The notes beneath the pieces were generated by a model. It worked only from the letters and a program-made list of their open reading frames with translations. It was not told where the DNA came from and ran no database searches. The position numbers were made by a program, and so were the translations under genes. A DNA stretch of 64,000 bases, taken from the NCBI GenBank assembly GCA_016717205.1, contig JADKGC010000001.1, positions 1,364,001 to 1,428,000 on the forward strand, written 5' to 3'. The stretch comes from Candidatus Flexifilum breve. GTDB taxonomy: Bacteria > Chloroflexota > Anaerolineae > Aggregatilineales > Phototrophicaceae. This document shows positions 48,953-60,900 of the stretch, piece after piece. How positions within the stretch are numbered: position 1 is the first letter of the stretch; each line of letters begins with the position of its first letter.

Positions 48953-49101
48953 GGCAGTCGGTGCCGCGTCACCGCCTAAGCCAACTGGACAAAACTACCC
49001 GCATGAGTGGTGGTGAGTCCGGGCAAACGGGTGAAGATCGCAGCATTGTTCGAGTTTCAATCGAGGGATGAGCGCGCTCGTCCCGGCAAAGGAATAAAAT
49101 C

Positions 49102-49920
49102 TTGTTGCTTCAAAACAAAGTAGCCATCATTACCGGGAGTGGACGCGGCATCGGCGCGGCGGCGGCGAAACTGTTCGCGGCGCACGGCGCGAAGGTCGTC
49201 ATCAACGACCTTGACCCCAAGCCCGCCGAAGAAGTCGTCAAGCAGATCGAGGCGCTCGGCGGCACGGCGATCAGCGTGTGCGGCGACGTGACCACCGACG
49301 GCCTGATCGAAGAGTTGATTGGGCAGACCGTCGACCAGTTCGGCGGCATTGACATCCTCGTCAACAACGCCGGATACACGTGGGACGGCATGATCCACAA
49401 GATGACCGACGATCAGTGGGATGCCATGCTGGCGATCCACCTCACCACTCCCTTCAAACTCATCCGTGCCGCCATCCCCTATATGCGCGATGTCGCCAAG
49501 AAAGAAATCGACGCCAACGGCGCGACCAAAGCGCGCAAAATCGTCAACGTGAGCAGCACGACCGGCACGCGCGGCAACATCGGTCAGGTCAACTACTCGG
49601 CAGGTAAAGCGGGTGTCATCGGCATGACCAAGACGCTCGCTAAAGAATGGGGCGCGTTCAACATTCAGGTGAACGCCGTCGCCTTCGGCTTCATTGAAAC
49701 CCGCCTCACACAGTCCGATTCCGTCGGCGACGCGACCGAACGCGACGGCCAGCGCGTCAAGCTCGGCATGCCCGACAAAGTGCGCGACAGCATTTTCGCG
49801 CAAATCCCGATGAAGCGCCCCGGCACGGTCGACGAAGCGGCGGGCGCGCTCCTGTTCTTCGCCAGCGACTTGAGCAATTACGTGTCGGGGCAAGTCCTCG
49901 AAGTCGCGGGCGGTTGGTAG
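49102..49920 (+). CDS. SDR-family 3-oxoacyl reductase / 3-hydroxyacyl dehydrogenase
   Basis: 272 aa classical short-chain dehydrogenase. Cofactor motif TGSGRGIG (11-18), NNAG (88-91), and catalytic Ser (VSSTTG, 151-152), Y165 and K169 (YSAGK). The closing YVSGQVLEVAGGW is typical of FabG-like enzymes. An insertion (VAKKEIDANGATKAR) lies before the catalytic Ser. Neighbouring genes suggest it acts on hydroxyacyl-CoA or ketoacyl-CoA intermediates. Start is TTG 49102 with AAAGGA 8 nt upstream; no ATG fits. About 150 bp follows the TetR stop with no clear extra gene. Confidence 0.9.
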   Translation: MLLQNKVAIITGSGRGIGAAAAKLFAAHGAKVVINDLDPKPAEEVVKQIEALGGTAISVCGDVTTDGLIEELIGQTVDQFGGIDILVNNAGYTWDGMIHKMTDDQWDAMLAIHLTTPFKLIRAAIPYMRDVAKKEIDANGATKARKIVNVSSTTGTRGNIGQVNYSAGKAGVIGMTKTLAKEWGAFNIQVNAVAFGFIETRLTQSDSVGDATERDGQRVKLGMPDKVRDSIFAQIPMKRPGTVDEAAGALLFFASDLSNYVSGQVLEVAGGW

Positions 49921-49928
49921 GCAAATAC

Positions 49929-50031
49929 GAGGACTGAGTCAAAAAAGGACTGAGGACTGAGCCAGAAACGCATAGTGGCGCGCGACTCCTCTTGTGCCTT
50001 AGTCCTCAGTCCTCAGCACTCAGTCCTTCTT
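49929..50031. repeat. Family D hairpin repeat (AGGACTGAGGACTGAG)
   Basis: AGGACTGAGGACTGAGCC faces TTAGTCCTCAGTCCTCAGCA and CTCAGTCCTTCTT across about 45 nt. It fills the gap between the SDR gene and the first acyl-CoA dehydrogenase. Confidence 0.75.
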
Positions 50032-50058
50032 GTAAAACTTAGTTGAAAGGCAGTCTTG

Positions 50059-51156
50059 ATGATCTCGTTTACGCCATCTGAAGAACAGCAGCAGTTGATC
50101 GATACTATCCGGCGCTTTGCGGCCAATGACGTGCAGCCTGTCGCCCACGAAGCGGACGAAAACGAGCGTGTGCCCGCCAGCGTCATCAAAACGGGCTGGG
50201 ACATGGGGTTGATCCCCGCGTCGATTCCCGAAGACCTCGGCGGTTTCGGCGAACTGAGCGCGGTGACCAACGCCCTCGCCTATGAAGAACTCGCTTATGG
50301 CGATCTCTCGGCGGCGCTGCAACTGCTCGCGCCCGCCCTGTTCGCCTACCCAATTGTGCTCTACGGCACGGCGGAGCAGCGCGAAACCTATCTGCCCATG
50401 TTCCTTGAGGAACGCCCCGCGCACGCCAGTGCCGCGCTCCTCGAACCCGGCGTGTTCTTCGACCCGCACGATCTCAAGACGACCGCCACACCCAACGGCG
50501 AAACGGTCACGCTCAACGGCAGCAAAGTCTATGTGCCGCTGGCCGCCACCGCCGATCATTTCCTCGTCTATGCCAAAAACACGGAAACGGGCAAGCCCGA
50601 AGCCTACATTGTCAACTGCGAGACCAAAGGTGTGACCGTCGGCAAGCGCGAAGGTCTGATGGGTGTGCGCGCCCTGCCCACGCATCACCTCACGCTGCAT
50701 GATGTCGTGGTCAACGCGAGCTGCCGCGTCGGCGGCGCGGTCGGCATCGACTATGAAGCCCTGCTCAACCGCAGCCGCGTCGCGCTCGGTGCGCTGGCGG
50801 TCGGCGTGGCGAAAGCCGCCTTCGATTATGCCCGCGAATACGCCAAGCAGCGCGTGCAGTTCGGCGCGCCCATTGCCACCAAGCAGGCCATCGCCTTCAT
50901 GCTCGCCGAAATGGCCATCGAAGTGGATGCCGCCCGCCTGATGGTGTGGGAAGCCGCGTGGAAGCTCGACGAAGGCGTCGACGCCACGCAGGAAGCCTAT
51001 CTCGCCAAGGAATACGCCAGCAAAGCCGCCATGACCGTGTGCGATGGCGCAGTACAAACGCTGGGCGGCTACGGCTTCATCCGCGAATATCCCGTCGAGC
51101 GGTATCTGCGCAATGCGCGCGGGTTCGCCTCGTTCACCGGTTTGGCAATTGTCTAG
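50059..51156 (+). CDS. Acyl-CoA dehydrogenase-like protein lacking the usual catalytic Glu
   Basis: 365 aa. Fold marks: N-terminal helices (FTPSEEQQQLIDTIRRFAAN), EDLGGFGELSAV, YAKQRVQFGAPIATKQAIAF and the C-terminal GGYGFIREYPVERYLRNAR. The usual TEP-x-AGSD flavin/substrate motif is replaced by LEPGVFFDPHD, and the sequence ends FASFTGLAIV where relatives have YEGT with the catalytic Glu; the alternative Glu position (ERL) is SRV here. It may be an inactive partner subunit of the next gene's product. ATG 50059 is preferred to TTG 50056. Confidence 0.85.
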   Translation: MISFTPSEEQQQLIDTIRRFAANDVQPVAHEADENERVPASVIKTGWDMGLIPASIPEDLGGFGELSAVTNALAYEELAYGDLSAALQLLAPALFAYPIVLYGTAEQRETYLPMFLEERPAHASAALLEPGVFFDPHDLKTTATPNGETVTLNGSKVYVPLAATADHFLVYAKNTETGKPEAYIVNCETKGVTVGKREGLMGVRALPTHHLTLHDVVVNASCRVGGAVGIDYEALLNRSRVALGALAVGVAKAAFDYAREYAKQRVQFGAPIATKQAIAFMLAEMAIEVDAARLMVWEAAWKLDEGVDATQEAYLAKEYASKAAMTVCDGAVQTLGGYGFIREYPVERYLRNARGFASFTGLAIV

Positions 51157-51282
51157 CGATTAGCTGTTAGCTTTTAGCAATTAGCTGGGACGCAAGAGAA
51201 CAGCGTTCCCCTCTCCCGTGGGAGAGGGGTCAGGGGTGAGGCTGCTCTTGCTAACGGCTAACCGCTAATGGCTAACCGCTTA
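51155..51282. repeat. Family C repeat split by a nested family A repeat
   Basis: Left C arm 51155-51186 (GCGATTAGCTGTTAGC...), family A 51206-51243 (CCCCTCTCCCGTGGGAGAGG, then GGTGAGG), right C arm 51249-51282 (GCTAACGGCTAACCGCTAAT...). It fills the gap between the two acyl-CoA dehydrogenase genes. Confidence 0.8.
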
Positions 51283-51300
51283 GATGGAGACTGATGATAA

Positions 51301-52551
51301 ATGACTATCTCTTTCGAAATTCCTGAGCACATCAAACAGCAGACCGACATGGTCAAAATGGTCGCCGAACACATCATGCGCCCCATGTCGCGCGACCTCG
51401 ACGAGCACGAACATCAGCGCCCCACGGCCTTCGCCGAGCAGATGTGGCCGTTCATGCGCGATATGCAGAAGAAGAACCTCGAACGCATGCTCAACGGCGG
51501 CGAAACCAAGCGCCGCGAAGGCCCCGGCACGCAGTATCTGCGCCTCATGCTGATGATCGAAATGCTCTCGTGGGGCGATGCGGGCATTTACCTGTGCCTG
51601 CCCGGGGGCGCGCTCGGCGGCGCGGCGATTGAAGCGGTCGGCACACCGGAACAGAAAGCCAAATTCCTCCAGCGCTTCGCCGAAGGCGATGTCCCCGCGT
51701 GGGGCGCGATGGCCATGACCGAACCCGGCGCGGGCTCGGACACCTCCTCGATCCAGACGACCGCCGTCTTTGACGAAGCCACGCAGGAATGGGTGCTCAA
51801 CGGCGAAAAGATCTTTTGCACCAACGGCACCCTGGCGCTCAACGAATCCAATGGCTTGGTCGTCGTCTGGGCAACGCTGGATCGCTCGGCGGGGCGCGCA
51901 GGGATGCGCACATTCATCGTGGCGGCGGGTACGCCCGGCGTCAAGGTGACCAAGCAGGAGATCAAGCTCGGCATTCGCGCCAGCGACACCGCCGCTATCG
52001 TGTTGGACAACGCCCGCGTCCCCAAGGATGCGATTCTCGGCAGCCCGGAAGTGCAGACGCAGGGTGGACAGGGCTTCAAGGGCGCGATGGCGACCTTCGA
52101 CGCCACCCGTCCGCTCGTGGCCGCCAGCGCGCTCGGCATTGGCCGCGCCGCGCTCGAATTCACCAAAGAGAAACTCGCTGAAAACGGCGTAGACATCCCC
52201 TACGGCCAGCCCTATCACAAGCTGACCGCCGTCCAGCGCGACGTGCTCGACATGGAAATGCAGTTGAAAGCCGCGCATCTGCTCACGCTGCGTTCGATCT
52301 CCATGCTCGACGCCAAAGAGCCGAACAACCTCGAATCGTCGATGGCGAAGGCCAAGGCAGGCAAGGTCGTCACGCAGTTGACCTACAAGGCCGTCGAACT
52401 GCTCGGCACGATGGGTTACAGCCGCGAATGGCTGCTGGAAAAGTGGATGCGCGACGCGAAGATCAACGACCTGTTCGAAGGCACGGGCCAGATCAACACG
52501 CTGATCGTCGCCCGGCGCATTCTCGGCTACACGAGCAAAGAACTGGCGTAA
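51301..52551 (+). CDS. Acyl-CoA dehydrogenase
   Basis: 416 aa, a complete flavoenzyme catalysing the first beta-oxidation step (acyl-CoA to trans-2-enoyl-CoA). MAMTEPGAGSDTSSIQT is the flavin-contact motif, EWVLNGEKIFCTNG follows, and NDLFEGTGQINTLIVARRIL holds the catalytic Glu in EGT. An N-terminal insertion (residues 45-75, FMRDMQKKNLERMLNGGETK) is unusual. It is paired with the divergent dehydrogenase gene before it; together they may form a mixed oligomer. Chain-length preference is unknown. Confidence 0.93.
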   Translation: MTISFEIPEHIKQQTDMVKMVAEHIMRPMSRDLDEHEHQRPTAFAEQMWPFMRDMQKKNLERMLNGGETKRREGPGTQYLRLMLMIEMLSWGDAGIYLCLPGGALGGAAIEAVGTPEQKAKFLQRFAEGDVPAWGAMAMTEPGAGSDTSSIQTTAVFDEATQEWVLNGEKIFCTNGTLALNESNGLVVVWATLDRSAGRAGMRTFIVAAGTPGVKVTKQEIKLGIRASDTAAIVLDNARVPKDAILGSPEVQTQGGQGFKGAMATFDATRPLVAASALGIGRAALEFTKEKLAENGVDIPYGQPYHKLTAVQRDVLDMEMQLKAAHLLTLRSISMLDAKEPNNLESSMAKAKAGKVVTQLTYKAVELLGTMGYSREWLLEKWMRDAKINDLFEGTGQINTLIVARRILGYTSKELA

Positions 52552-52669
52552 TGCAACAGTGGGCGGTGCCGTTCCTGTGGGTGGCACCGCCATCTGCCTC
52601 CAAGTGGCAATCGTCACACTTATGCGGTTAACTGTTGGCATTCACCAACTAAACAAGGATGCCTTCACT

Positions 52670-53050
52670 GTGACTGTCAATTTAAGCTGGTTGGATGAGG
52701 AACACACCATTTTCCTGTTCGAATATATCGGTTCGTGGACGTGGGACGAACTGTACCAAGCCATGGACCAAGCGTTCGCCATGGGAACTGTGGGTATCGG
52801 GATTGCGAGCATTCACGACCTGAGCCGCGGGAACACCGTGCCCGCGAACCCATTCCAGCACGCGCGGCATCTGTCCGTGACGCTGCCGGATAACCCCATC
52901 ATGGTCATCGTCGGCGCCAATGTTGTCGTCCTCGCGATCCTCGATTTGCTGCGGCGCATCTTGCACACCATGAACGGAAGATACTTTACAGCTGCATCCA
53001 AGGATGAGGCAGTGGCGCTCATCAGACATCAACGAACATCAGTGAAATAG
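52670..53050 (+). CDS. Hypothetical protein within the beta-oxidation locus
   Basis: About 126 aa from GTG 52670 (AAGGA about 10 nt upstream). The frame is open from 52559 and an ATG at 52622 is an alternative start. LSWLDEEHTIFLFEYIGSWT then WDELYQAMDQAF, IASIHDLSRGNTVP and a final helix (ASKDEAVALIRHQ) suggest a small alpha/beta fold resembling SpoIIAA/STAS-like domains, an inference from pattern only. It ends 13 bp before the FadN-like gene and is probably co-transcribed. Function unknown. Confidence 0.7.
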   Translation: MTVNLSWLDEEHTIFLFEYIGSWTWDELYQAMDQAFAMGTVGIGIASIHDLSRGNTVPANPFQHARHLSVTLPDNPIMVIVGANVVVLAILDLLRRILHTMNGRYFTAASKDEAVALIRHQRTSVK

Positions 53051-53063
53051 AGAAAGGTTTACT

Positions 53064-55466
<2,403 letters not shown>

Positions 55467-55471
55467 ATACG

Positions 55472-55532
55472 TGCCTCACCCCAACCCCTCTCCCAAGGGA
55501 GAGGGGCGTCATCTAGGTGATGGGTGAGGTTA
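55472..55532. repeat. Family A hairpin between FadN-like and DUF5996 genes
   Basis: CCTCACCCCAACCCCTCTCC through GGGAGAGGGGCGTC and GGGTGAGGTTAG. Its right end supplies bases just before the next gene. Confidence 0.8.
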
Positions 55533-55549
55533 GTCTAGAGGATGAGTGG

Positions 55550-56446
55550 ATGAAACTGCCCGAACTTCCGTTGAACGCCTGGCAAGACACCTACACCACC
55601 CTGCATATGTGGCTGCAAATCGTCGGCAAGATTCGGCTGGCGCAGAGCCCCTACTGCAACCACTGGTGGCAGGTGCCGTTCTACCTGACCGCCCGCGGAT
55701 TGACGACCTCACCGCTGCCGAGCGGGGATCGCTTCTTCGAGATCGAGTTTGACTTCATCCTGCACACACTGATCATCCGGGTGAGCGATGGCGCAATCAT
55801 GACCCTAGCGCTTGAACCGCGTTCGGTCGCGGATTTCTACGCCGAGCTCATGGCGACGCTGCGCCGTCTCGGCCTCGACATCCACATCTGGACGACGCCG
55901 GTCGAAGTCGCCAACCCGATTCCGTTTGAGCGCGATCACCAGCATGCCAGCTATGACAGCGAGTACGCCGAGCGCCTGTGGCGGATTATGTTGTGGTCGG
56001 ATCACGTTTTGAAGCAGTGGCGCGGGCGCTTCCTCGGCAAATCCAGCCCGGTACATTTCTTCTGGGGCAGCTTCGACCTCGCCGTAACGCGCTTTTCGGG
56101 TCGGCGTGCGCCGGAGAACCCGAATATGGATCGCATCACTCGTGAAGCGTATTCGCACGAAGTGATCAGCGCGGGTTTCTGGCCCGGTGGCACCAGTTGG
56201 AACGGCCAGTTCCTCGACCAAGCCGTCTTCTATGTGTACGCTGCGCCGCAGCCCCCCGGTCTGGCCGAACGCGCGGTCAAACCCGCGGCGGCCTACTACA
56301 GCCCGCCGTTCGGTGAATTCCTGCTGCCCTATGACGCGGTACGCCGCGCCGACCAACCGGATGTCCTGCTGCTCGACTTTCTCGACTCGACCTATGATGC
56401 CGCCGCTGACCTCGCTGGTTGGGATCGTCTGAGCTTGGATCGCTAA
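55550..56446 (+). CDS. DUF5996 family protein
   Basis: 298 aa. LPLNAWQDTYTTLHMWLQIV then GKIRLAQSPYCNHWWQVPFY and LTARGLTTSPLP is the DUF5996 signature. Later segments VHFFWGSFDLAVTRFSGRRAP, HEVISAGFWPGG and AYYSPPFGEFLLPYDAVR are also conserved. The role is unknown; abundant Trp/His suggests an enzyme. The ATG at 55550 has AGAGG 8 nt upstream; the earlier GTG 55517 lies in a family A repeat and is rejected. It lies between FadN-like and thiolase genes and may be co-transcribed with them. Confidence 0.88.
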   Translation: MKLPELPLNAWQDTYTTLHMWLQIVGKIRLAQSPYCNHWWQVPFYLTARGLTTSPLPSGDRFFEIEFDFILHTLIIRVSDGAIMTLALEPRSVADFYAELMATLRRLGLDIHIWTTPVEVANPIPFERDHQHASYDSEYAERLWRIMLWSDHVLKQWRGRFLGKSSPVHFFWGSFDLAVTRFSGRRAPENPNMDRITREAYSHEVISAGFWPGGTSWNGQFLDQAVFYVYAAPQPPGLAERAVKPAAAYYSPPFGEFLLPYDAVRRADQPDVLLLDFLDSTYDAAADLAGWDRLSLDR

Positions 56447-56519
56447 CTACAGGGGCGAAATCTGTTTCGTCCGCCGTTCTTGAACTGTAAACTGTCAACT
56501 GTAAATGAGGACTCAAATT

Positions 56520-57704
56520 ATGCGTGAAGCAGTGATCGTAGCGGCGGCGCGGACCGCCGTCGGCAAAGCGAAAAAAGGCGTCACCCGCAGCGCTCGTTCC
56601 GACGATATGGCGGCGGAAGTCATCAAGGCCGTCATGGCGCAGACCGGCGGCAAGCTCGATCCGATGGAGATTGACGATGTGGTGATCGGCTGCGCGATGC
56701 CGGAAGGCTCGCAAGGCTTGAACTTCGCCCGCGTGATCGCGCTGCGTGCTGGCCTCCCCGTCGACATCGCCGGGCAAACCGTCAACCGCTTCTGCGCCAG
56801 CGGCTTGCAGACCATCGCCACCTCCGCCGAACGCATCATCGCCAACGGCGCGGATGTGATCATCGCAGGCGGCGCAGAGACCATGTCGCTCGTCCCCATG
56901 ACGGGCTTCAAGATCAGCCCGAACCCGTACATGGCGCAGAACGAGCCGGAAGTCTATATGAGCATGGGGCACACCGCCGAACATGTCGCGGATGAATTCA
57001 ACGTCAACCGCGCCGACATGGACGAGTTCGCCTACCAGAGCCACATGAAAGCGGCGGCGGCGATGGACGCGGGCAAATTCGCCGCGGAAATTGTGCCGTT
57101 CGAGGTCGAAGAGTCGTATGTCGACGAGAGCGGCGAACTGGTGACAGTCAAGCGGATGCTCACCGAAGATGAGCACCTGCGCCGCGAGACCACCGTCGAA
57201 GGCTTGGGCAAGCTCAAGCCGGTGTTCCGCAACAACGGCCGCGTCACGGCGGGCAACAGCAGCCCGTTGAGTGATGGCGCGGCGGCGGTCATCATCATGG
57301 AAGCGGGCAAGGCCGCGCAGTTGGGGCTCAAACCGCTGGCGCGCTTCGTCGGCTTCGGCGTGGCGGGCGTCCGCCCGGAGATCATGGGCGTGGGCCCGAT
57401 TGCGGCGATCCCGAAACTGCTCAACCGCACAGGGATGAAGCTCGAAGACATCGACCTGTTTGAGCTCAACGAAGCGTTCGCGGCGCAGTCGCTGGCCGTC
57501 ATCCGTCACTTGGAGATGAACGCGGAGAAGGTCAACGTGAACGGCGGCGCGATTGCGCTCGGTCACCCGCTCGGCTGCACTGGCTCCAAGTTGACGGTGT
57601 CGCTCATCAACGAGATGAAGCGCCGCGACAGCAAGTACGGCATGGTGACCATGTGCATCGGCGGCGGCATGGGCGCGGCAGGCATCTTCGAGAACTTGAA
57701 CTAA
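56520..57704 (+). CDS. fadA: Acetyl-CoA acyltransferase (3-ketoacyl-CoA thiolase)
   Basis: 394 aa. Catalyses thiolytic cleavage, the last beta-oxidation step. Nucleophile C92 in NRFCASGLQTIA, GGAETMSLVPMTG, then NEAFAAQSLAVI, GGAIALGHPLGCTGSK with the catalytic His and MVTMCIGGGMGAAGIFE with the second Cys. The ATG at 56520 has GAGGA about 8 nt upstream; the ATG at 56505 is less well placed. It is the final gene of the beta-oxidation locus. Confidence 0.96.
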   Translation: MREAVIVAAARTAVGKAKKGVTRSARSDDMAAEVIKAVMAQTGGKLDPMEIDDVVIGCAMPEGSQGLNFARVIALRAGLPVDIAGQTVNRFCASGLQTIATSAERIIANGADVIIAGGAETMSLVPMTGFKISPNPYMAQNEPEVYMSMGHTAEHVADEFNVNRADMDEFAYQSHMKAAAAMDAGKFAAEIVPFEVEESYVDESGELVTVKRMLTEDEHLRRETTVEGLGKLKPVFRNNGRVTAGNSSPLSDGAAAVIIMEAGKAAQLGLKPLARFVGFGVAGVRPEIMGVGPIAAIPKLLNRTGMKLEDIDLFELNEAFAAQSLAVIRHLEMNAEKVNVNGGAIALGHPLGCTGSKLTVSLINEMKRRDSKYGMVTMCIGGGMGAAGIFENLN

Positions 57705-57732
57705 AGGTAACGTAAGTTATGGATAACGCTTC

Positions 57733-57842
57733 TCTGACCCCACCCCCGGCCCCTCCCCGAAATCAGGGAGGGGAGACAGCCAAAACAGGGTTCGTCTCCC
57801 CTCTCCCCGCTTACGTGGGAGAGGGGTTGGGGGTGAGGGGGA
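57733..57842. repeat. Long family A repeat after the thiolase gene
   Basis: GACCCCACCCCCGGCCCCTC... through GGGAGAGGGGTTGGGGGTGA, with two GC-rich stems. Confidence 0.8.
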
Positions 57843-57892
57843 CGCACGAATGAGGCTTATCCCTAACTGACGTAAGGGTGGTGGTGAAATAA

Positions 57893-57955
57893 AGAGCGCT
57901 CCCGTGTGGAGCGCTCTTCGGTAAAAACACGGTCAATTTGATTGACCGTGTTTTT
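57893..57955. terminator. Bidirectional double-hairpin terminator
   Basis: Hairpin 1: AGAGCGCTCC (57893-57902) / GGAGCGCTCT (57908-57917). Hairpin 2: AAAAACACGGTCAAT (57923-57937) / ATTGACCGTGTTTTT (57941-57955), T-tracts on both strands. It separates the convergent thiolase and Ig-repeat genes. Confidence 0.88.
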
Positions 57956-57969
57956 GTTTGCAGATGGGC

Positions 57970-60900
57970 TTACCGCAGCGCGAAACGGCGGCGGATCAGG
58001 CGCCAGACGGCCAACACACCGCCGACGAGCAGCAGACGGATCGTCCAGACAGCAACCATCTGCCAGACGCCAGTTTCGCCAGTCTGCGGCAGTTGCGTCA
58101 CCGCACGCAGTGAGTCCAGCGTAGTCAACGTGCTATCTTGGGAAACGCTGGTCGCCGGATCATCGGTCAGGAAGCTGGGGAAGTTCGAGCCGGAGACTAT
58201 CCCTTGCAGGCCAACGGCAGTCGTCCCATCGGGGATTACCACATTTACAGACACATCAAATGTGACCCTCACCCGGCTTTGCGCGGGGATGCTGCCAATC
58301 ACGATCGGCCCCAAAGGTAAGCTGAAGTCTGACCCCGCCTGCGCCTGCGCCATCTCAGTGCCAAAGTCGAACACCAACGCCAGCAGGCTGCGTTCGGTGG
58401 TGCTCGGGAGCGTGAGCGCGTCGCTGAAGGCGAGGTGCGAATTCGTGGACAGCACGAGGGGCACGGCACCTACTTGGAAATTCAGAGTGAAGTCATCGGC
58501 ATCGTCGATTAGATCACCGCTCGAATTGCCGTCGAGAAAGTTTGGTGGATCCACGAGATCGCTGTCTACGACAAGGCTCGCATCGGCCACAACGACGCAC
58601 GCTGCGCCCAACGGCAGCGGATCGGTCGGGATGAGGTCAATCGTGGTGATGCTGGTCGCCGGTAAAGCGGTGGACGTAGTGAAACTGCTGGTCAGCGGCA
58701 CGCCTGAGGGGCATTCGAAGCTGAACGCGCCCGCTGCCACATTGACCGCTTCGCTGAAATTCAGCGTGACCACCTGCCCCGTGCCGACCGTGTCAGTATC
58801 GGCCGGACTGCTGCTGGAGATTGTCGGCGGGATGTCTGCGCTGCTGAACACGGCGACATAATCGTCACTATCGCCATCGACCACGTCCGCGCTGGCATCT
58901 CCGTCCAGTTCATTGGGCGCATCAATCCCATCGTTGTCCACCACCTCTGCCGAAGCAATCGTGATGGTACAGATGTCTCCAGCGGCTAGATCAACCGTCG
59001 GGTCAATCGTGTAAACCAGATCCGGGGTATTTTCAATAATGGTGATGCCGGTTCCGGTGAGTTCACCTGTGCTCACCCGCTTCCCACTGACACTGCAATC
59101 GAGACTGAACCAGCCGCTGGTGAGCGTCACTGCTTCGTTGAAAACGACGGTGATGTTGCTGTTGACCGCGACATTACTGCCGCCGGCCGTCGGGTTTGTG
59201 GTCACCGTCGGGGCGTCGTCATCCACGGTCTGGAAAGCATGGGTCACCGCCGCCACCGGCGTATCCGGCGCATCCACCGGATCGACGTCGCTGATGTTCG
59301 CCGCCGGAATGCTCAGCCCACAGGCGGTATTGAGCGGAAGATTGACATTCGGATTGAGGACGATCGAGGCGGCTCCATTCGTCGTCACGGTGACTGGGAT
59401 ATTGTTGCCCACCGGGCATTGCAGTCCATTGGTCGGGAAGGTCACGGTGACTGCTTCGCTGAAGGTCAAGACAAGATCGCTATCAAGGTCAACATTGCTG
59501 GCGCCGGCGCCGGTGACATCCTGAAAGACACCACCAACCTCGGTTTCGGTGCCGATTTCTGTTGGAGCCGCATCCGTCGAGAAGCTGAGGCCAAAGTTCG
59601 TCGCCATCCCGTTGGGTGGATCATAGGGATCCGCGTCGGAGATCGCGGTGGACACCACGGTCAGGACGCAGTTCGCGCCTCCGGCCAGTGGCGTCAGCGG
59701 TGAAATATCGATGCTCGTTTGGTTGAAGGCGGGCAGCGACGGGGATGTCGTCACCGTAATCGGCACGGCATTGCACGTCAGGCTGAATGCCCCGGTCGAC
59801 AAATCGACAGCTTCACTAAACGGCACGGTGATGGTCGGGGTGGTTGAAACCGCCGCGTCCAAGCTGGCCGAGTTACCCCCGGTGCTGGTTGAGGCGGGCA
59901 GAATCGCCGGTTGGTCAACGGTTGGCGCGAATTCCACCAGTGTATCGAACGTGAAGCTGTAATCCAGCACCATTTGATCCGGCGGGTCATCGCTATCCGT
60001 ATCGTTTACGCTGGAGAACACCGTCACCGTGCAGGTCTGACCCTCGGGCAGGTTTCCCGCTGGCGTAATCACCACTGTCGTCGTGGAAGCGGGCAGAGTG
60101 GCCGGCGTCGTGACAGTATAGCCCTGCGGCATCCCCCCGCATTCCAGACTAAAATCCGCCGCACTGGCAATATTCACCGCCTCGCTGAAGGTGATGTTGA
60201 TCGTGGTGTTCGTGGGGACAGCCACCGCGCCATTGGCGGGCGTGACCGCTTGCACCGTCGGCGCCGCGTCGATATAAGTGGTAAAACTGAAGACGTAATC
60301 CGCCCCCAGCGTATCCGGCGGGTCATCGGTATCCGTATCGCTCACGCTGCTGAGCACTGTCACCGTGCAGGGCGAACCGCTGGGCAAGTTTCCAGCCGGA
60401 GTCAGTACCACAGTCGTCGTGGAAGCTGGCAGACTACCCGGCGTCGTGACGGTATAAGCGATCGGCGCCCCCCCGCATTCCAGACCAAAATCCACCGCAC
60501 TCGTAATCTCCACCGATTCGCTAAAGGTAATACCAATCGTGGTGTTCACGGGGACAGCCACCGCGCCATTCGCGGGCGTGACCGCTTGCACCGTCGGCAC
60601 CGCGTCGATATAGGTGGTAAAACCGAAGACGTAATCCGCCGCCAACGTGTCCGGCGGGTCATCGGTATCTTGATCCGTCACCAGCGCGGCCACCACCGTC
60701 AAGGTACATATCTCGCCCGACTGTAAATCGACATTCGGATCCAGCACAAAGCTGAGCGGGCCACCGCTGACGGTCACATTGCTGGAACTGATGTTAAACG
60801 TACCGCTCAGGGTACAGACCAGCCCAAACCAATCCCCGGCAACGTTCACATTCTTGTTGAACTCCAAGGTGATATTAGCACTAACGGCGACGGCACTCGC

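Noticed and set aside
56277..57566. 430-codon open frame opposite thiolase
   Set aside because: Thiolase on the plus strand has all catalytic motifs; the minus frame has none.
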